Of a stretch of 64,000 nucleotides of DNA, positions 29,454 to 39,167 are shown piece by piece. The first letter of the stretch is position 1; each line of letters starts with the position of its first letter. A program made the position numbers and the translations under genes. The notes beneath the pieces were generated by a model. It saw only the letters and a program-made list of their open reading frames with translations. It was not told the origin of the DNA and made no database searches. The DNA comes from Bacteroides sp. (GTDB lineage Bacteria > Bacteroidota > Bacteroidia > Bacteroidales > Bacteroidaceae): positions 1 through 64,000 of the forward strand of contig JAMPDJ010000004.1 of NCBI GenBank assembly GCA_023665805.1, written 5' to 3'.

Positions 29454-30407
29454 ATGAAGGTAACAGACCTTATACAAGACATCGGCAGCAGGCCGTTTTC
29501 TTTCGAGGTGCTTCCGCCCCTTAAGGGCAACGGCACCGCATTGCTGTTTGACACTATAGACAAACTGAAGACATACGAGCCACGATACATCAACATCACC
29601 ACACACCGTAGCGAATACGTATACCATGAAATGGGCAACGGTCTGGTGCAAAGACAAAGAATAAGGCGACGACCCGGCACCATAGCCATAGCTGCAGCCA
29701 TACAACAGAGATACGGCATACCGGTTGTGCCGCACATCGTATGCAGCGGACACACCCGTGAGGATCTGGAATACATGCTTCTGGACCTGCAGTTTCTTGG
29801 CATCGAAGACCTTTTGGTCCTGCGAGGAGACAAGGCGAAGGAAGACCACATGTTCCAGCCCACGGGCGACGGACCATCCCATGCCACAGAGCTGATAAAG
29901 CAGATAAACGATTTCAACGACGGACGATTCTTTGACGGTTCCTCCATCAAACACCCCGGCCGTCCTTTCCACTACGGCGTGGCATGCTACCCGGAAAAAC
30001 ACGAGGAAGCCGCCAACATGGCCAGCGACATGGAAGTGCTGAAACAAAAGGTCGCATTGGGAGCGGAATATGCGGTGACACAGTTGTTCTACGACAACAC
30101 ACGATACTTTTCTTTCGTAGAGCATGCGCGCTCCGAAGGAATCAACGTGCCCATAGTACCGGGCATAAAGCCGTTATCCAAGCTGAACCAGCTGAACATC
30201 GTCCCCAAGACTTTCCACTGCGACTTGCCTGAAGAACTGTACCACGAAGCCAGCAAATGCCGCACCGACGACGAGGTAAAGCAAGTCGGCATAGAATGGG
30301 CCACCATGCAATGCCGCGAATTACTGGCCAAAGGTGCTCCCAACCTGCACTTCTACACCGTAAGTGCAGTAGACAGTATATGTGAAATAGCAAAACGAAT
30401 ATATTGA
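29454..30407 (+). CDS. metF: Methylenetetrahydrofolate reductase
   Basis: A 317-residue FAD TIM-barrel enzyme making 5-methyl-THF for methionine synthesis. Visible: F-S-F-E-V-L-P-P-L-K-G near the N terminus (catalytic Glu), N-I-T-T-H-R, P-H-I-V-C-S-G-H-T, L-V-L-R-G-D and T-Q-L-F-Y-D-N. The start at 29454 (M-K-V-T-D-L-I) is the one that gives the family length; upstream in-frame sequence is untranslated leader. It heads a compact cluster with holB, ricT and gldH. Confidence 0.94.
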   Translation: MKVTDLIQDIGSRPFSFEVLPPLKGNGTALLFDTIDKLKTYEPRYINITTHRSEYVYHEMGNGLVQRQRIRRRPGTIAIAAAIQQRYGIPVVPHIVCSGHTREDLEYMLLDLQFLGIEDLLVLRGDKAKEDHMFQPTGDGPSHATELIKQINDFNDGRFFDGSSIKHPGRPFHYGVACYPEKHEEAANMASDMEVLKQKVALGAEYAVTQLFYDNTRYFSFVEHARSEGINVPIVPGIKPLSKLNQLNIVPKTFHCDLPEELYHEASKCRTDDEVKQVGIEWATMQCRELLAKGAPNLHFYTVSAVDSICEIAKRIY

Positions 30408-31501
30408 ACTTTGACAACATCATAGGACAGGCCGGCACGAAAGCGAGGTTGACCGGGATGGTGCAGGACAACAGGATTCCGCATGCCCTGATGTTCTGCG
30501 GCCCGCGTGGCAACGGCAAGCTGGCATTGGCACTGGCTTTCGCACGCATGCTTCTGTGCAAAGATGCCAACGACGAAGCCATGTTGCAACACTGGGCACA
30601 CCCGGATCTGCACTTCTCCATGCCCGTATACAAGAAGAAGGCTACCGACCGACCGGTCTCCGACGATTTCCTGCCACAGTGGCGCGAATTGCTTGAGCAG
30701 AAACTTTATTTCGACGTGGAGGACTGGCTTGCAGCCATCAAGGCAGACAATCAGCAAATCGTGCATTATGTCTACGAAAGCGACGCCTTGCAGCAGAAAC
30801 TGCAACTAAAGGCCGGACGCGGCGGTCGTCGCGTGGTGGTAGTATGGCTGCCAGAGAGGATGATGGTGCAGGCAGCAAACAAATTACTGAAGCTGATAGA
30901 GGAACCTCCGACTGAAACCTATTTCCTGCTTGTCAGCGAGGAACCCGACATGGTATTGGGAACAATACAAAGCCGCACCCAGCGGCTCCACATCCCGGCC
31001 TTGACCGAAGAGGAAATCGCACAAGCCCTGACCACCTACCATGGTCTTGACACCGACACGGCAAAGGTAATGGCGCGTGTGGCCCAAGGCAGCTACACGG
31101 CGGCACTGAAGCGTCTGGAGACCGAAAGCGAGGAACGGACATTCTTTGACCTCTTCGTCCGGCTGATGCGGCTGAGCTACATGAGACGTATCAAGGAAAT
31201 GCGGGCATGGAGCGAGGAGGTAAGCGAATTGGGGCGCGAGACCCAAAAACGTCTTCTGGCATACTGCCAACGCCTCATCAGAGAAAACTTCATATACAAC
31301 TTCCATCAAGACGAGCTCAACTATGAGACCCGCGAGGAAGCGGCATTCAGCATCAACTTTGCACGTTTCGTCAACGAGAAGAACGTCATTCCCATCATGG
31401 AGGAACTGGCAATGTGCCAACGAGACATCGAACAGAATGTAAACCCGAGGATGGTCTTCTTTGACTTCGCCCTCAAAATGATAGTACTACTGATACAATA
31501 A
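30404..31501 (+). CDS. holB: DNA polymerase III delta'-type clamp-loader subunit, TTG start
   Basis: A 365-residue AAA+ protein. The opening F-D-N-I-I-G-Q is conserved, so the start must be the TTG at 30404, which overlaps the metF stop; the next ATG would remove that motif. The P-loop is G-P-R-G-N-G-K-L-A-L-A, and K-L-L-K-L-I-E-E-P-P and S-R-T-Q-R-L are further clamp-loader landmarks. The four-cysteine zinc module expected before H-P-D-L-H-F is absent: the segment reads L-L-C-K-D-A-N-D-E-A-M-L-Q-H-W-A. Its stop overlaps the ricT start by one base. Confidence 0.87.
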   Translation: MNFDNIIGQAGTKARLTGMVQDNRIPHALMFCGPRGNGKLALALAFARMLLCKDANDEAMLQHWAHPDLHFSMPVYKKKATDRPVSDDFLPQWRELLEQKLYFDVEDWLAAIKADNQQIVHYVYESDALQQKLQLKAGRGGRRVVVVWLPERMMVQAANKLLKLIEEPPTETYFLLVSEEPDMVLGTIQSRTQRLHIPALTEEEIAQALTTYHGLDTDTAKVMARVAQGSYTAALKRLETESEERTFFDLFVRLMRLSYMRRIKEMRAWSEEVSELGRETQKRLLAYCQRLIRENFIYNFHQDELNYETREEAAFSINFARFVNEKNVIPIMEELAMCQRDIEQNVNPRMVFFDFALKMIVLLIQ

Positions 31502-32667
31502 TGGAGAACAACTATATCTCAGGAGGCGGACGCGGCCTGTGCAACAAGGGATGGCACGCCAACCACTACACTCAACTGAACGTCTGCGACTACATGGCTG
31601 ACGTTCCCGGCAATGCCGAATCCACGGACTTGGTGGAAGTCCAGTTCAAGAACACGAGAAAAGGCTACTACCACAACTCCAACGGCCTTGAACTGCACAA
31701 AGGCGACATCGTGGCCGTGGAGGGCAATCCGGGCCACGACATCGGCATCGTGACCATGACAGGCAGTCTGGTAGCCCTACAGGTAAAGAAAGCCAACCTG
31801 CGCAGCGAGGACGACATAAAGCGCGTCTACCGCATAGCCAAGGACGGAGACTTGGAAAAGTACGAACAGGCCAAGTCGCGCGAGCATCAGACCATGATAG
31901 AATCGCGCCAGATAGCCAAGGACCTGGGTCTGGAAATGAAGATTGGCGACGTGGAATACCAAGGAGACGGCAACAAGGCCATCTTCTACTACATTGCAGA
32001 TGGACGCGTGGACTTCCGACAATTGATAAAAGTCCTGGCCGAAGTCTTCCACGTGAGGATAGAGATGAAACAGATAGGCGCACGCCAAGAGGCAGGACGC
32101 ATCGGCGGCTTCGGACCATGCGGACGCGAACTGTGCTGCTCCACATGGATAAACAACTTTACCAGCGTTGGCACGGCCGCGGCACATTTCCAGAACCTCT
32201 CCCTCAATCCGCAGAAGTTAGCAGGACAGTGCGCCAAGCTCAAGTGCTGCATCAACTATGAAGTGGACCAATACATGGAGGCCGGGCGCAAATTGCCCGG
32301 ACGCGACATCGTCCTCCATACTCAGGAGGGTGATTGGTTCTTATTCAAGGCCGACATCCTGGCCGGACTGGTTTCCTATTCCTCGGACAAGCATCTGGCA
32401 GCCAACATCACCACCATCACAGCCGAACGCGCACAGGACATCATTGCGCAGAACCGTCAAGGCGAAAACCCGGTAGCCCTGACCAAGGACGCCCCTCAGG
32501 CAAAGGCACGTCACATCGACCTGGCCACCCAGGAAGACCTTGGACGCTTCGATGCCCAACTGGCCGGCAAGAAGAAAAAAAAGAAGAAAAAGAACAATGG
32601 CAAAGGCAAGAACAACAACAATGTCCAAGACGGCGTTGCCCCTGCTGCTCCTGTTGCTGGCAAGTAG
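31501..32667 (+). CDS. ricT: RicT/PSP1 family protein
   Basis: A 388-residue protein with the PSP1 domain over about 40-260. Conserved cysteines occur in C-G-R-E-L-C-C-S-T-W and in C-A-K-L-K-C-C-I-N-Y-E, as in the iron-sulphur-linked RicT of Bacillus, which with RicA and RicF affects RNA processing. The C terminus is a low-complexity Lys/Asn tract (K-K-K-K-K-K-K-K then N-N-G-K-G) over about 360-377. Function in Bacteroidetes is not established. The gldH start lies inside its 3' end. Confidence 0.87.
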   Translation: MENNYISGGGRGLCNKGWHANHYTQLNVCDYMADVPGNAESTDLVEVQFKNTRKGYYHNSNGLELHKGDIVAVEGNPGHDIGIVTMTGSLVALQVKKANLRSEDDIKRVYRIAKDGDLEKYEQAKSREHQTMIESRQIAKDLGLEMKIGDVEYQGDGNKAIFYYIADGRVDFRQLIKVLAEVFHVRIEMKQIGARQEAGRIGGFGPCGRELCCSTWINNFTSVGTAAAHFQNLSLNPQKLAGQCAKLKCCINYEVDQYMEAGRKLPGRDIVLHTQEGDWFLFKADILAGLVSYSSDKHLAANITTITAERAQDIIAQNRQGENPVALTKDAPQAKARHIDLATQEDLGRFDAQLAGKKKKKKKKNNGKGKNNNNVQDGVAPAAPVAGK

Positions 32668-33079
32668 TTGCACAGGCGACACCATGTGGCACCAGTACGT
32701 CCACGTGGACTCCAACGGTTGGCACGGCAATGATGCCATTTCCTTCTGCCTGCCAGCCACCCTTGCCGAAGGCACATATTCCATGGACATAGAGCTACGC
32801 ACCACACCGGCCTTTCCATATCAACGCCTATGCGTAGTAAGGAGGGTGTTACTCTCCCACCCTGCCGACACGTGCCGCGATACAGTGTTCATACAGACCA
32901 GCACCAATGGTCAATGCCTAACCGGCGACGGAGTGACAGTGCAAAGCTTCGCACAGCCGGCCCCGGACATCCATTTGCTTCAGGGACAACAGGCACACGT
33001 ACAACTTTATCACATAATGTCCCGAGGCACCATGCCCGACATCATGGATGTGGGCATCAGGGTAAAAGCCCACCGATAA
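32597..33079 (+). CDS. gldH: Gliding motility lipoprotein GldH
   Basis: A 160-residue lipoprotein. After the start at 32597 come a charged leader, a hydrophobic run of leucines and the lipobox L-A-S-S-C, then the GldH pattern W-H-Q-Y, W-H-G-N-D-A-I-S-F-C-L-P and the C-terminal D-I-M-D-V-G-I-R-V. The gene begins 71 bases inside ricT in another frame. The alternative start is 32621. GldH is part of the gliding/type IX secretion gene set; in non-gliding Bacteroidales its role is unclear. The neighbourhood holB-ricT-gldH is one I recall from other Bacteroidales. Confidence 0.8.
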   Translation: MAKARTTTMSKTALPLLLLLLASSCTGDTMWHQYVHVDSNGWHGNDAISFCLPATLAEGTYSMDIELRTTPAFPYQRLCVVRRVLLSHPADTCRDTVFIQTSTNGQCLTGDGVTVQSFAQPAPDIHLLQGQQAHVQLYHIMSRGTMPDIMDVGIRVKAHR

Positions 33080-33104
33080 CATACATCCCAACACACCACA
33101 TTCA

Positions 33105-33185
33105 CCCCTGCCAGAATGTAAACTGCCCCCAAAAAGTTTTGTGTATAACTTTTTAGGGGGCAGTTCTATGCGCTCTGGCAAGGGT
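33105..33185. terminator. Bidirectional terminator between gldH and rodA
   Basis: Two nested inverted repeats: an outer pair (33105-33115 with 33174-33185, one gap) and an inner stem AACTGCCCCC (33121-33130) with GGGGGCAGTT (33156-33165), extended by AAAAAGTT/AACTTTTT with one bulged base. It lies between convergent genes and probably stops both transcripts. 33186-33312 holds nothing else. Confidence 0.75.
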
Positions 33186-33312
33186 GATTTCTCATATTAG
33201 GCAACTTGTCGGACACACTCATTAAGCCTTGCCGTATTTCACCACATCACATTATATATAAGTAAGCAGCGAGACAAGAGGCTTCAAATCTCTGCATATC
33301 CGTGCCTGTCAC

Positions 33313-34797
33313 TTAATGCATCATACGATTGCGGGCAGCATCTATCCTGAGGAAAGTAAACAGCAATATGGTGAAGCCCCACAACGAGGAGCCGCCATAG
33401 CTGAAGAACGGCAAAGGTATACCTATGACCGGTGTCAGGCCGAGCACCATGCCCACGTTGATGAAAACGTGAAAAAGGAATATGCCCATGACGCTGTACC
33501 CGAAAACGCGTCCGAAACGCAAAGGCTGACGCTCGGACAAGTGTATCAGACGCAGGATGAAGACAAGGAACAGCACAAGCACCAAGGCACTGCCTACGAA
33601 GCCCTGCTCCTCGCCAACGGTACAGAAGATGAAGTCCGTGTCCTGTTCCGGGACATACTTCAACTTGGTCTGCGTGCCGTTGAGAAATCCCTTGCCATGC
33701 AGTCCGCCCGACCCTATCGCTATCTTAGCCTGGATAACATTGTAGCCCGTACCCTTGGGATCGTCCTCCAATCCGAGGAGGACACGTATGCGGGTCTGCT
33801 GGTGCGGCTCCAGGACATCGTTGAGAACATTGTTGACCGAATAGAAGAAGCCTATGCTTCCCATGGCGAAAAGAGCTATCAGGGCGTATGACCACAACTG
33901 CTCGCGCACGGCCAAGTACAGCAGGTACCCCACCATGGCAGCCAGCACAGCCCACTGCACCCAGCATGCATTGAAGGGAATGAGGTATTTGGCATACAGG
34001 AGTGCCAGCACATATGACGTGGTGCCAAGGAGAAGTACATGCAGGAAAGGCTTGCGCAGGGACGTGTACACCCACATCATGCCGGCAGAAAAGAGATGTA
34101 TGCCGGCCAGCACAAGGAACTCGCCCATGCTCACTTGAGGCAACTCCCACATAGGTTCCTCGGCATAGCGTATTCCCACCACGAAATAAAACACGAACGC
34201 TGCGGCGGCAAAGAGAATGCTACCTATCATCCCCTCACGGTAGAACATCAGGAAAAAGGCAAGATACACCAAGGCCGAACCCGTCTCCCGCTGCATTATA
34301 ATCAAGACCATGGGCAAAAGCACGAGCACACCGCTTATCATCAGGTCGCGACATCGCGACAGGTCCAGGTTGAAGGCACTGATGACCTTGGCCAGACACA
34401 GGGCGGTGGCGAACTTTGCAAACTCGGCAGGCTGCACGCTGAAGCTGCCTATCTTTATCCAGGACATGCTGCCCTTGATGGCCTTGGTGGCCAGCATGGG
34501 TGTGGCGAACAGCAACAGCATGAAGCCTATATACAGGACATAGGACATACTTTCCATCAGGCGGTCGTCCACGCACAAGATGATTATTCCCAGCACCATG
34601 GCCGAGAGTATCCACACCACCTGCATGCCGCTGCGGGCGGAGAAATCCATCAATCCGGAGCCTTGGTCAAAGTCGTAACTGGCTCCGCAGACGCTCATCC
34701 ATCCCATGGCCACAAGGACTATGAAGATGAACACGGTAAACCAGTCAAGATTGCGCAGTATGCTCTGTTCCTTTTCTCTCTTATCTGATAAGGGCAT
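33313..34797 (-). CDS. rodA: Rod-shape peptidoglycan glycosyltransferase RodA
   Basis: A 494-residue SEDS protein with about ten membrane helices. Landmarks: W-M-S-V-C-G-A-S-Y-D, K-G-S-M-S-W-I-K-I-G, Q-P-A-E-F-A-K, and near the C terminus V-I-G-I-P-L-P-F-F-S-Y-G-G-S-S. It polymerises lipid II together with the class B PBP encoded just upstream, whose gene overlaps it by 17 bases. Last gene of the mre operon. It is longer than E. coli RodA (about 370) because of extra loops, as usual in this phylum. Confidence 0.93.
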   Translation of the reverse strand: MPLSDKREKEQSILRNLDWFTVFIFIVLVAMGWMSVCGASYDFDQGSGLMDFSARSGMQVVWILSAMVLGIIILCVDDRLMESMSYVLYIGFMLLLFATPMLATKAIKGSMSWIKIGSFSVQPAEFAKFATALCLAKVISAFNLDLSRCRDLMISGVLVLLPMVLIIMQRETGSALVYLAFFLMFYREGMIGSILFAAAAFVFYFVVGIRYAEEPMWELPQVSMGEFLVLAGIHLFSAGMMWVYTSLRKPFLHVLLLGTTSYVLALLYAKYLIPFNACWVQWAVLAAMVGYLLYLAVREQLWSYALIALFAMGSIGFFYSVNNVLNDVLEPHQQTRIRVLLGLEDDPKGTGYNVIQAKIAIGSGGLHGKGFLNGTQTKLKYVPEQDTDFIFCTVGEEQGFVGSALVLVLFLVFILRLIHLSERQPLRFGRVFGYSVMGIFLFHVFINVGMVLGLTPVIGIPLPFFSYGGSSLWGFTILLFTFLRIDAARNRMMH

Positions 34798-36640
34798 CGT
34801 CCACTGTTATTAAATGTCTGTTCTCAAATGTCGTTGCTTTCTCTTCGCTCTCGGGCGACAATCCGCCCGTGAGGTATTGCTCAATCATGAGGGAGCCTAT
34901 GGGCACGCCGAAGGTGGCTCCCCATATACCGTTTTCCACATACACGCAGATGGCTATCTTCGGGTCGTCCATGGGAGCAAAGCCCATGAATGCCGAGTGA
35001 TCCAGTCCATGCGGATTCTGCGCCGTGCCGGTCTTGCCACAGACGGCATAGTCAGGCGAGTTGGCGGCCCGGCACGTTCCTGCCAGCACGGCCTGGCGCA
35101 TGCCTTGCACCACATACTTGTATTGCGACGGCGAGGCCATGGTGTAACGGCGCGAGGTATAGAGCGTATCCAGCGTCTCGTCCTGGATGTCCTTCACCAC
35201 GTGCGGGGTTATGAACCAGCCGCGATTGGCTATGGTCGCGCCCAGATTGGCTATCTGCAAAGGGGTTGCAGTCACCTCGCCCTGTCCTATGGAGATGGAG
35301 ATTACCGTCAGGCCGTTCCACGAACCACGGTAGGCACGGTCGTAGTATGCGGCGTTCGGTATCATGCCGCGCTTCTCGCCGGGCAAGTCCACGCCCAGAG
35401 CGTAACCGAAGCCCATGGAAACCATATAGTCCTTCCACCGCGTCATGGCATCCTGCACGGTACGGTACTTCTGACGGTTGGAGAACATGTGGAACAGTCC
35501 CCAGCAATAGAAACCGTTGCACGAGGTGGCCAACGACGGCACCAGCGACAGCGGGGACGGATGTCCGTGGCAACGGACGGAGAGGTTCTTGAAATGGAAT
35601 CCTCCGCTGCACGGGTACGTGGTGCCGGGCGTGATGACGCCCTCCTGCAACAGGGTAAGGGCCTGGGTGGTCTTGAATGTCGAGCCGGGAGGATACAGTC
35701 CCATGATGGCACGGTTGAGCAACGGTTTATGCGGATTGTGCGAAAGACGGTTGTTATTGGCACCGCGCTGGCGTCCCACCATGGCACGAGGGTCGTAGGT
35801 CGGGCTGCTGACCATGCAAAGAATCTCGCCCGTGGACGGCTCTATGGCCACGATGCCTCCCTTCTTGCCCTTCATCAACCTCTCTCCAAGGGCCTGCAAT
35901 TCCACATCCAAGGACAGTACAAGGTTCTTGCCGGGTATGGGAGCATTGTCGAACTTGCCGTCCTGATACCGTCCCTTGATACGTCCCTTGGAATCGCGCA
36001 AGAGAATCTCCACGCCCTTTTCTCCCCTGAGCTGCTTCTCGTATTGCCGCTCGATGCCCAGCTTGCCTATATAGTCACCGCTGCTGTAATATGCATCGGC
36101 CTCGATATCCCTCGGTCCCACCTCGCCCACGTCGCCAAGGACATGGGCGGCATACGGATAAGTGTACTGGCGGATACTGCGCTTCTGCACATAGAAACCC
36201 GGAAAACAGAACAGTTTCTCGTTGAAATTGCTGAATTCCTCGGCCGACAGCTGGCTCATGAACAATTGCTGTGTATACCTGCTGTAGCCGGGATTGCGAC
36301 GCGGATCACGAATTTCATTCATTCGGCGTTCATACCAGTCCCTGGTGATGCCCAGAGTGTTGCACACATCCGCCGTGTCCACTCCCTCCTGTTCCTTCAT
36401 CACCACCATTATGTCATATGCAGGCTGATTGTACACCAGCAGCTTGCCGTTCCTGTCCCTCACGCCCCCCCGTGCAGGAAAGAGTATGCGCCTGAGAAAG
36501 GCATTGCTGTCGGCATTTTTCTTGAAATCCTCGCTCAGCAGCTGCAAAGACAGGAGGCGCAGGATATAGGTAAAGATGATTATGCAGGCGATGCCTCCCA
36601 GCACGTACCTGCGCTTACCCAGTTCGTACTTCTTTTCCAT
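34781..36640 (-). CDS. mrdA: Penicillin-binding protein 2 (elongasome transpeptidase)
   Basis: A 619-residue class B PBP: N-terminal membrane anchor at about 13-30, dimerisation domain, then a transpeptidase domain. The active-site Ser is in P-G-S-T-F-K-T, the SxN motif is S-C-N and the KTG motif is C-G-K-T-G-T-A-Q-N. It cross-links new lateral-wall peptidoglycan with RodA. Order mreB, mreC, mreD, mrdA, rodA is the standard elongasome operon. Confidence 0.94.
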   Translation of the reverse strand: MEKKYELGKRRYVLGGIACIIIFTYILRLLSLQLLSEDFKKNADSNAFLRRILFPARGGVRDRNGKLLVYNQPAYDIMVVMKEQEGVDTADVCNTLGITRDWYERRMNEIRDPRRNPGYSRYTQQLFMSQLSAEEFSNFNEKLFCFPGFYVQKRSIRQYTYPYAAHVLGDVGEVGPRDIEADAYYSSGDYIGKLGIERQYEKQLRGEKGVEILLRDSKGRIKGRYQDGKFDNAPIPGKNLVLSLDVELQALGERLMKGKKGGIVAIEPSTGEILCMVSSPTYDPRAMVGRQRGANNNRLSHNPHKPLLNRAIMGLYPPGSTFKTTQALTLLQEGVITPGTTYPCSGGFHFKNLSVRCHGHPSPLSLVPSLATSCNGFYCWGLFHMFSNRQKYRTVQDAMTRWKDYMVSMGFGYALGVDLPGEKRGMIPNAAYYDRAYRGSWNGLTVISISIGQGEVTATPLQIANLGATIANRGWFITPHVVKDIQDETLDTLYTSRRYTMASPSQYKYVVQGMRQAVLAGTCRAANSPDYAVCGKTGTAQNPHGLDHSAFMGFAPMDDPKIAICVYVENGIWGATFGVPIGSLMIEQYLTGGLSPESEEKATTFENRHLITVDDALIR

Positions 36641-36699
36641 AAGATGCTGTGGTAGATGTGATTTTTATGATACGTATGCGAGAAAGCAAAGAGAACATG

Positions 36700-37209
36700 T
36701 CATTGCACCTTGGCAGGCCGGAGCATCTCCACGACCCATGCCAGCAACAGGGACAGGACATAGCTGCCAAGGAAACGCAACGAAAGGCCGGCAATGTCGA
36801 AAAACGAGAATGCCTCCAAGACGAAATAGGCCACGTGATGTACGGCCAGAAGAATGGCCATGTACCAGAAGTACTTATACTGTCCCAGGAGATAATGGTC
36901 CGGCACGGCATCCTCAACAGCATCCCTGGGTGCCATTGCATGCAGCAACGGATAGTGCGCAAAGGCCGTGATTGTCATGGCTCCCGCCGCCACTCCCGGA
37001 GTATTGCTGAAGGCGTCAAGCACCACCCCTGTGGCAAAGGCCAGAAACATGTTGCCTATGCGTCCTGCATTGAGAGGAATATGGAACAAGACCATGGGGC
37101 CAAGCAATGGCACGGCATATCCCCACAAATTGATATGGTTGAACAGGAACACCTGCAGGAATATGACCACAAGCATGGTGCCCGATCTATGGAATAATGT
37201 CTGTATCAT
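36700..37209 (-). CDS. mreD: Rod shape-determining protein MreD
   Basis: A 169-residue protein with five to six hydrophobic helices. Its sequence is poorly conserved, but N-H-I-N-L-W-G and the A-F-S-N-T-P-G-V motif, together with position four bases after mreC and before mrdA, identify it. Confidence 0.85.
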   Translation of the reverse strand: MIQTLFHRSGTMLVVIFLQVFLFNHINLWGYAVPLLGPMVLFHIPLNAGRIGNMFLAFATGVVLDAFSNTPGVAAGAMTITAFAHYPLLHAMAPRDAVEDAVPDHYLLGQYKYFWYMAILLAVHHVAYFVLEAFSFFDIAGLSLRFLGSYVLSLLLAWVVEMLRPAKVQ

Positions 37210-37212
37210 GAC

Positions 37213-38067
37213 TTATCGAGTATGTTCCTCCACGTCATCCATTCCCGGAGTATCGAGGATGACCGCCACGTCCCGCAGATTGGCGAGGTCGGAGGACAAT
37301 TGTACCAGCAACTGATAACTGAGGCCGTCCTTGCTGTCGCGTATCTGCATCACGCGGCCCACAAAGATGCCGGCAGGAAAGACATTGCTGAAGCCGCTGG
37401 TCTCCACCACATCGCCCACCTTGCAGGAAGCATGACGCGGAATGTCATCCAACTGGACAGTCAACACATTGCCGCCCTGCCAATGCAGATAGCCGAAATA
37501 ATTGTTGCCGCGGATGCGGCACGAGATGCCTGACTTACTGTTGAGAATGGACATGACTACGGAATAGCGATCCGTCACATGAGACACTATGCCCACGATG
37601 CCGGTTCCGCATACCACGCCCATCTTGGGACGGACACCGTCCCTGGCTCCGCGGTCTATGGTCAGATAGTTGTCGCTCAGACGGATACTGTTGGAAATCA
37701 CCCGGGCCGGCAACAGGCGCGCGCTTTGCAGGCGCCGCGCCACGGCACGTTCGGTATAGGAACTGTCGTGGGCCAGTTCGGCCACCTCGGCACGCAGGAC
37801 CTCCAGTTCGCGTTCCAGTTGTATGTTGCGCTCGGTCAATTCCCGGTTGCGCTCTCCAAGGTAGATGTACGACATCATGCCATGACGCCACTCCTCCACC
37901 CGGCCTACGACATAGTTGGCCCCGGTGAACCACACGCTGCCCTGATAGCGGTTGAACGATACCAGCAAGGCCAGGCTGACCCCCTCCAACAGGAGCAGCA
38001 CCAGCCAATGCGAATAGCGGGAAAGCCAGTCCAGAAAACCTTGCATACGTAGCGAAACCTCACTCAC
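37213..38067 (-). CDS. mreC: Rod shape-determining protein MreC
   Basis: A 284-residue periplasmic protein: one N-terminal transmembrane helix (about 18-36), a coiled coil around 75-100 rich in Glu, Arg and Leu, then the two beta-domain MreC fold with G-V-R-P-K-M-G-V-V-C-G-T-G-I-V-G and D-V-V-E-T-S-G. It scaffolds MreB, MreD and PBP2. Confidence 0.9.
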   Translation of the reverse strand: MSEVSLRMQGFLDWLSRYSHWLVLLLLEGVSLALLVSFNRYQGSVWFTGANYVVGRVEEWRHGMMSYIYLGERNRELTERNIQLERELEVLRAEVAELAHDSSYTERAVARRLQSARLLPARVISNSIRLSDNYLTIDRGARDGVRPKMGVVCGTGIVGIVSHVTDRYSVVMSILNSKSGISCRIRGNNYFGYLHWQGGNVLTVQLDDIPRHASCKVGDVVETSGFSNVFPAGIFVGRVMQIRDSKDGLSYQLLVQLSSDLANLRDVAVILDTPGMDDVEEHTR

Positions 38068-38113
38068 CCAGCAATGCCATAGAGGGTGAATGAGGCCATA
38101 TATCAGTGTTATA

Positions 38114-39133
38114 TTACATCAGGAACGAAAACTCCTGCAGATGTTTCAATGCGACTCCCGTCCCCTTGGCCACGCAGTGCAAGGGGTCGTCGGCCACGTG
38201 GAAAGGTATGTTTATCTTGTCCGTCAGACGACGTGCCAGTCCCTTGAGCAGGGCGCCGCCGCCGGCCAGATAGATTCCATTATGCACAATGTCGGCATAC
38301 AATTCCGGCGGGGTCTCCTCCAAGGCCTGCAGGATGGCCGTTTCAATCTTGGCCACGGTCTTCTCCAGACAGCGTGCTATCTCCTGGTAACAGACGGACA
38401 CTTCCATGGGCAGGGCGGTAATACGGTTGGGGCCGTGCACCACATAGTCCTCCGGTGCCTCGTCGCCAAGGTCGGTGAGGGCCGCTCCCACATTTATCTT
38501 GATACGTTCGGCCATGCGTTCGCTGACCTTGACATTGTGCTGGCGGGACATATACTCCTGAATATCGGAAGTGAGTTCGTCGCCAGCCACGCGCAAGCTC
38601 TTGTCGGCCACGATGCCCCCCAGGCTGATCACGGCAATCTCGGTGCTTCCTCCGCCTATGTCCACGATCATGTTGCCTTCCGGGGCAAGAACGTCCAGGC
38701 CTATGCCGATGGCCGCCGCCATGGGTTCGTATATGAGGTAGACCTCACGGCCTCCCGCATGCTCGGCACTGTCGCGCACGGCACGCAGTTCCACCTCGGT
38801 ACTGCCGCTCGGCACGCCTATCACCATCTTCAGGGACGGAGTAAAGAGCTGCCGGCCGGAATGCACCTTCTTGATAAGGCCGCGCATCATCTGCTCGCAG
38901 GCATTGAAGTCGGCTATCACGCCATCGCGCAAGGGGCGGATGGTGCGGATGTCGGGGTTGGTTTTCTCGTACATCATCTTGGCCCGTCCGCCAACGGCTA
39001 TCATCTTCTCGGTGCGCCGGTCCAGTGCCACCACGCTGGGTTCGTCCACCAACACCTTGCCATCGCTGATGATGATGGTGTTGGCCGTGCCCAGGTCCAT
39101 GGCTATCTCTCGGGTAAAACTAAAGAATCCCAT
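38114..39133 (-). CDS. mreB: Actin-like cell-shape protein MreB
   Basis: A 339-residue actin homologue. Phosphate loops D-L-G-T-A-N-T and D-I-G-G-G-S-T-E-I and the adenosine motif G-G-G-A-L-L-K-G are present. It organises lateral cell-wall synthesis. It lies 34 bases after the short purH gene, in the same direction. Confidence 0.96.
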   Translation of the reverse strand: MGFFSFTREIAMDLGTANTIIISDGKVLVDEPSVVALDRRTEKMIAVGGRAKMMYEKTNPDIRTIRPLRDGVIADFNACEQMMRGLIKKVHSGRQLFTPSLKMVIGVPSGSTEVELRAVRDSAEHAGGREVYLIYEPMAAAIGIGLDVLAPEGNMIVDIGGGSTEIAVISLGGIVADKSLRVAGDELTSDIQEYMSRQHNVKVSERMAERIKINVGAALTDLGDEAPEDYVVHGPNRITALPMEVSVCYQEIARCLEKTVAKIETAILQALEETPPELYADIVHNGIYLAGGGALLKGLARRLTDKINIPFHVADDPLHCVAKGTGVALKHLQEFSFLM

Positions 39134-39167
39134 TTGCTTGTCCGATTATTGAAGTGGATAAATGAGA

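Noticed and set aside
34814..36655. 613-codon frame antisense to mrdA
   Set aside because: The minus-strand protein has all three PBP motifs; the antisense product is low in hydrophobic order and matches nothing.
39134..39167. Frameshifted remainder of purH
   Set aside because: Only 34 bases separate the stop from mreB, so the missing 300 residues cannot be hidden there, and no frame nearby shows the formyltransferase domain.
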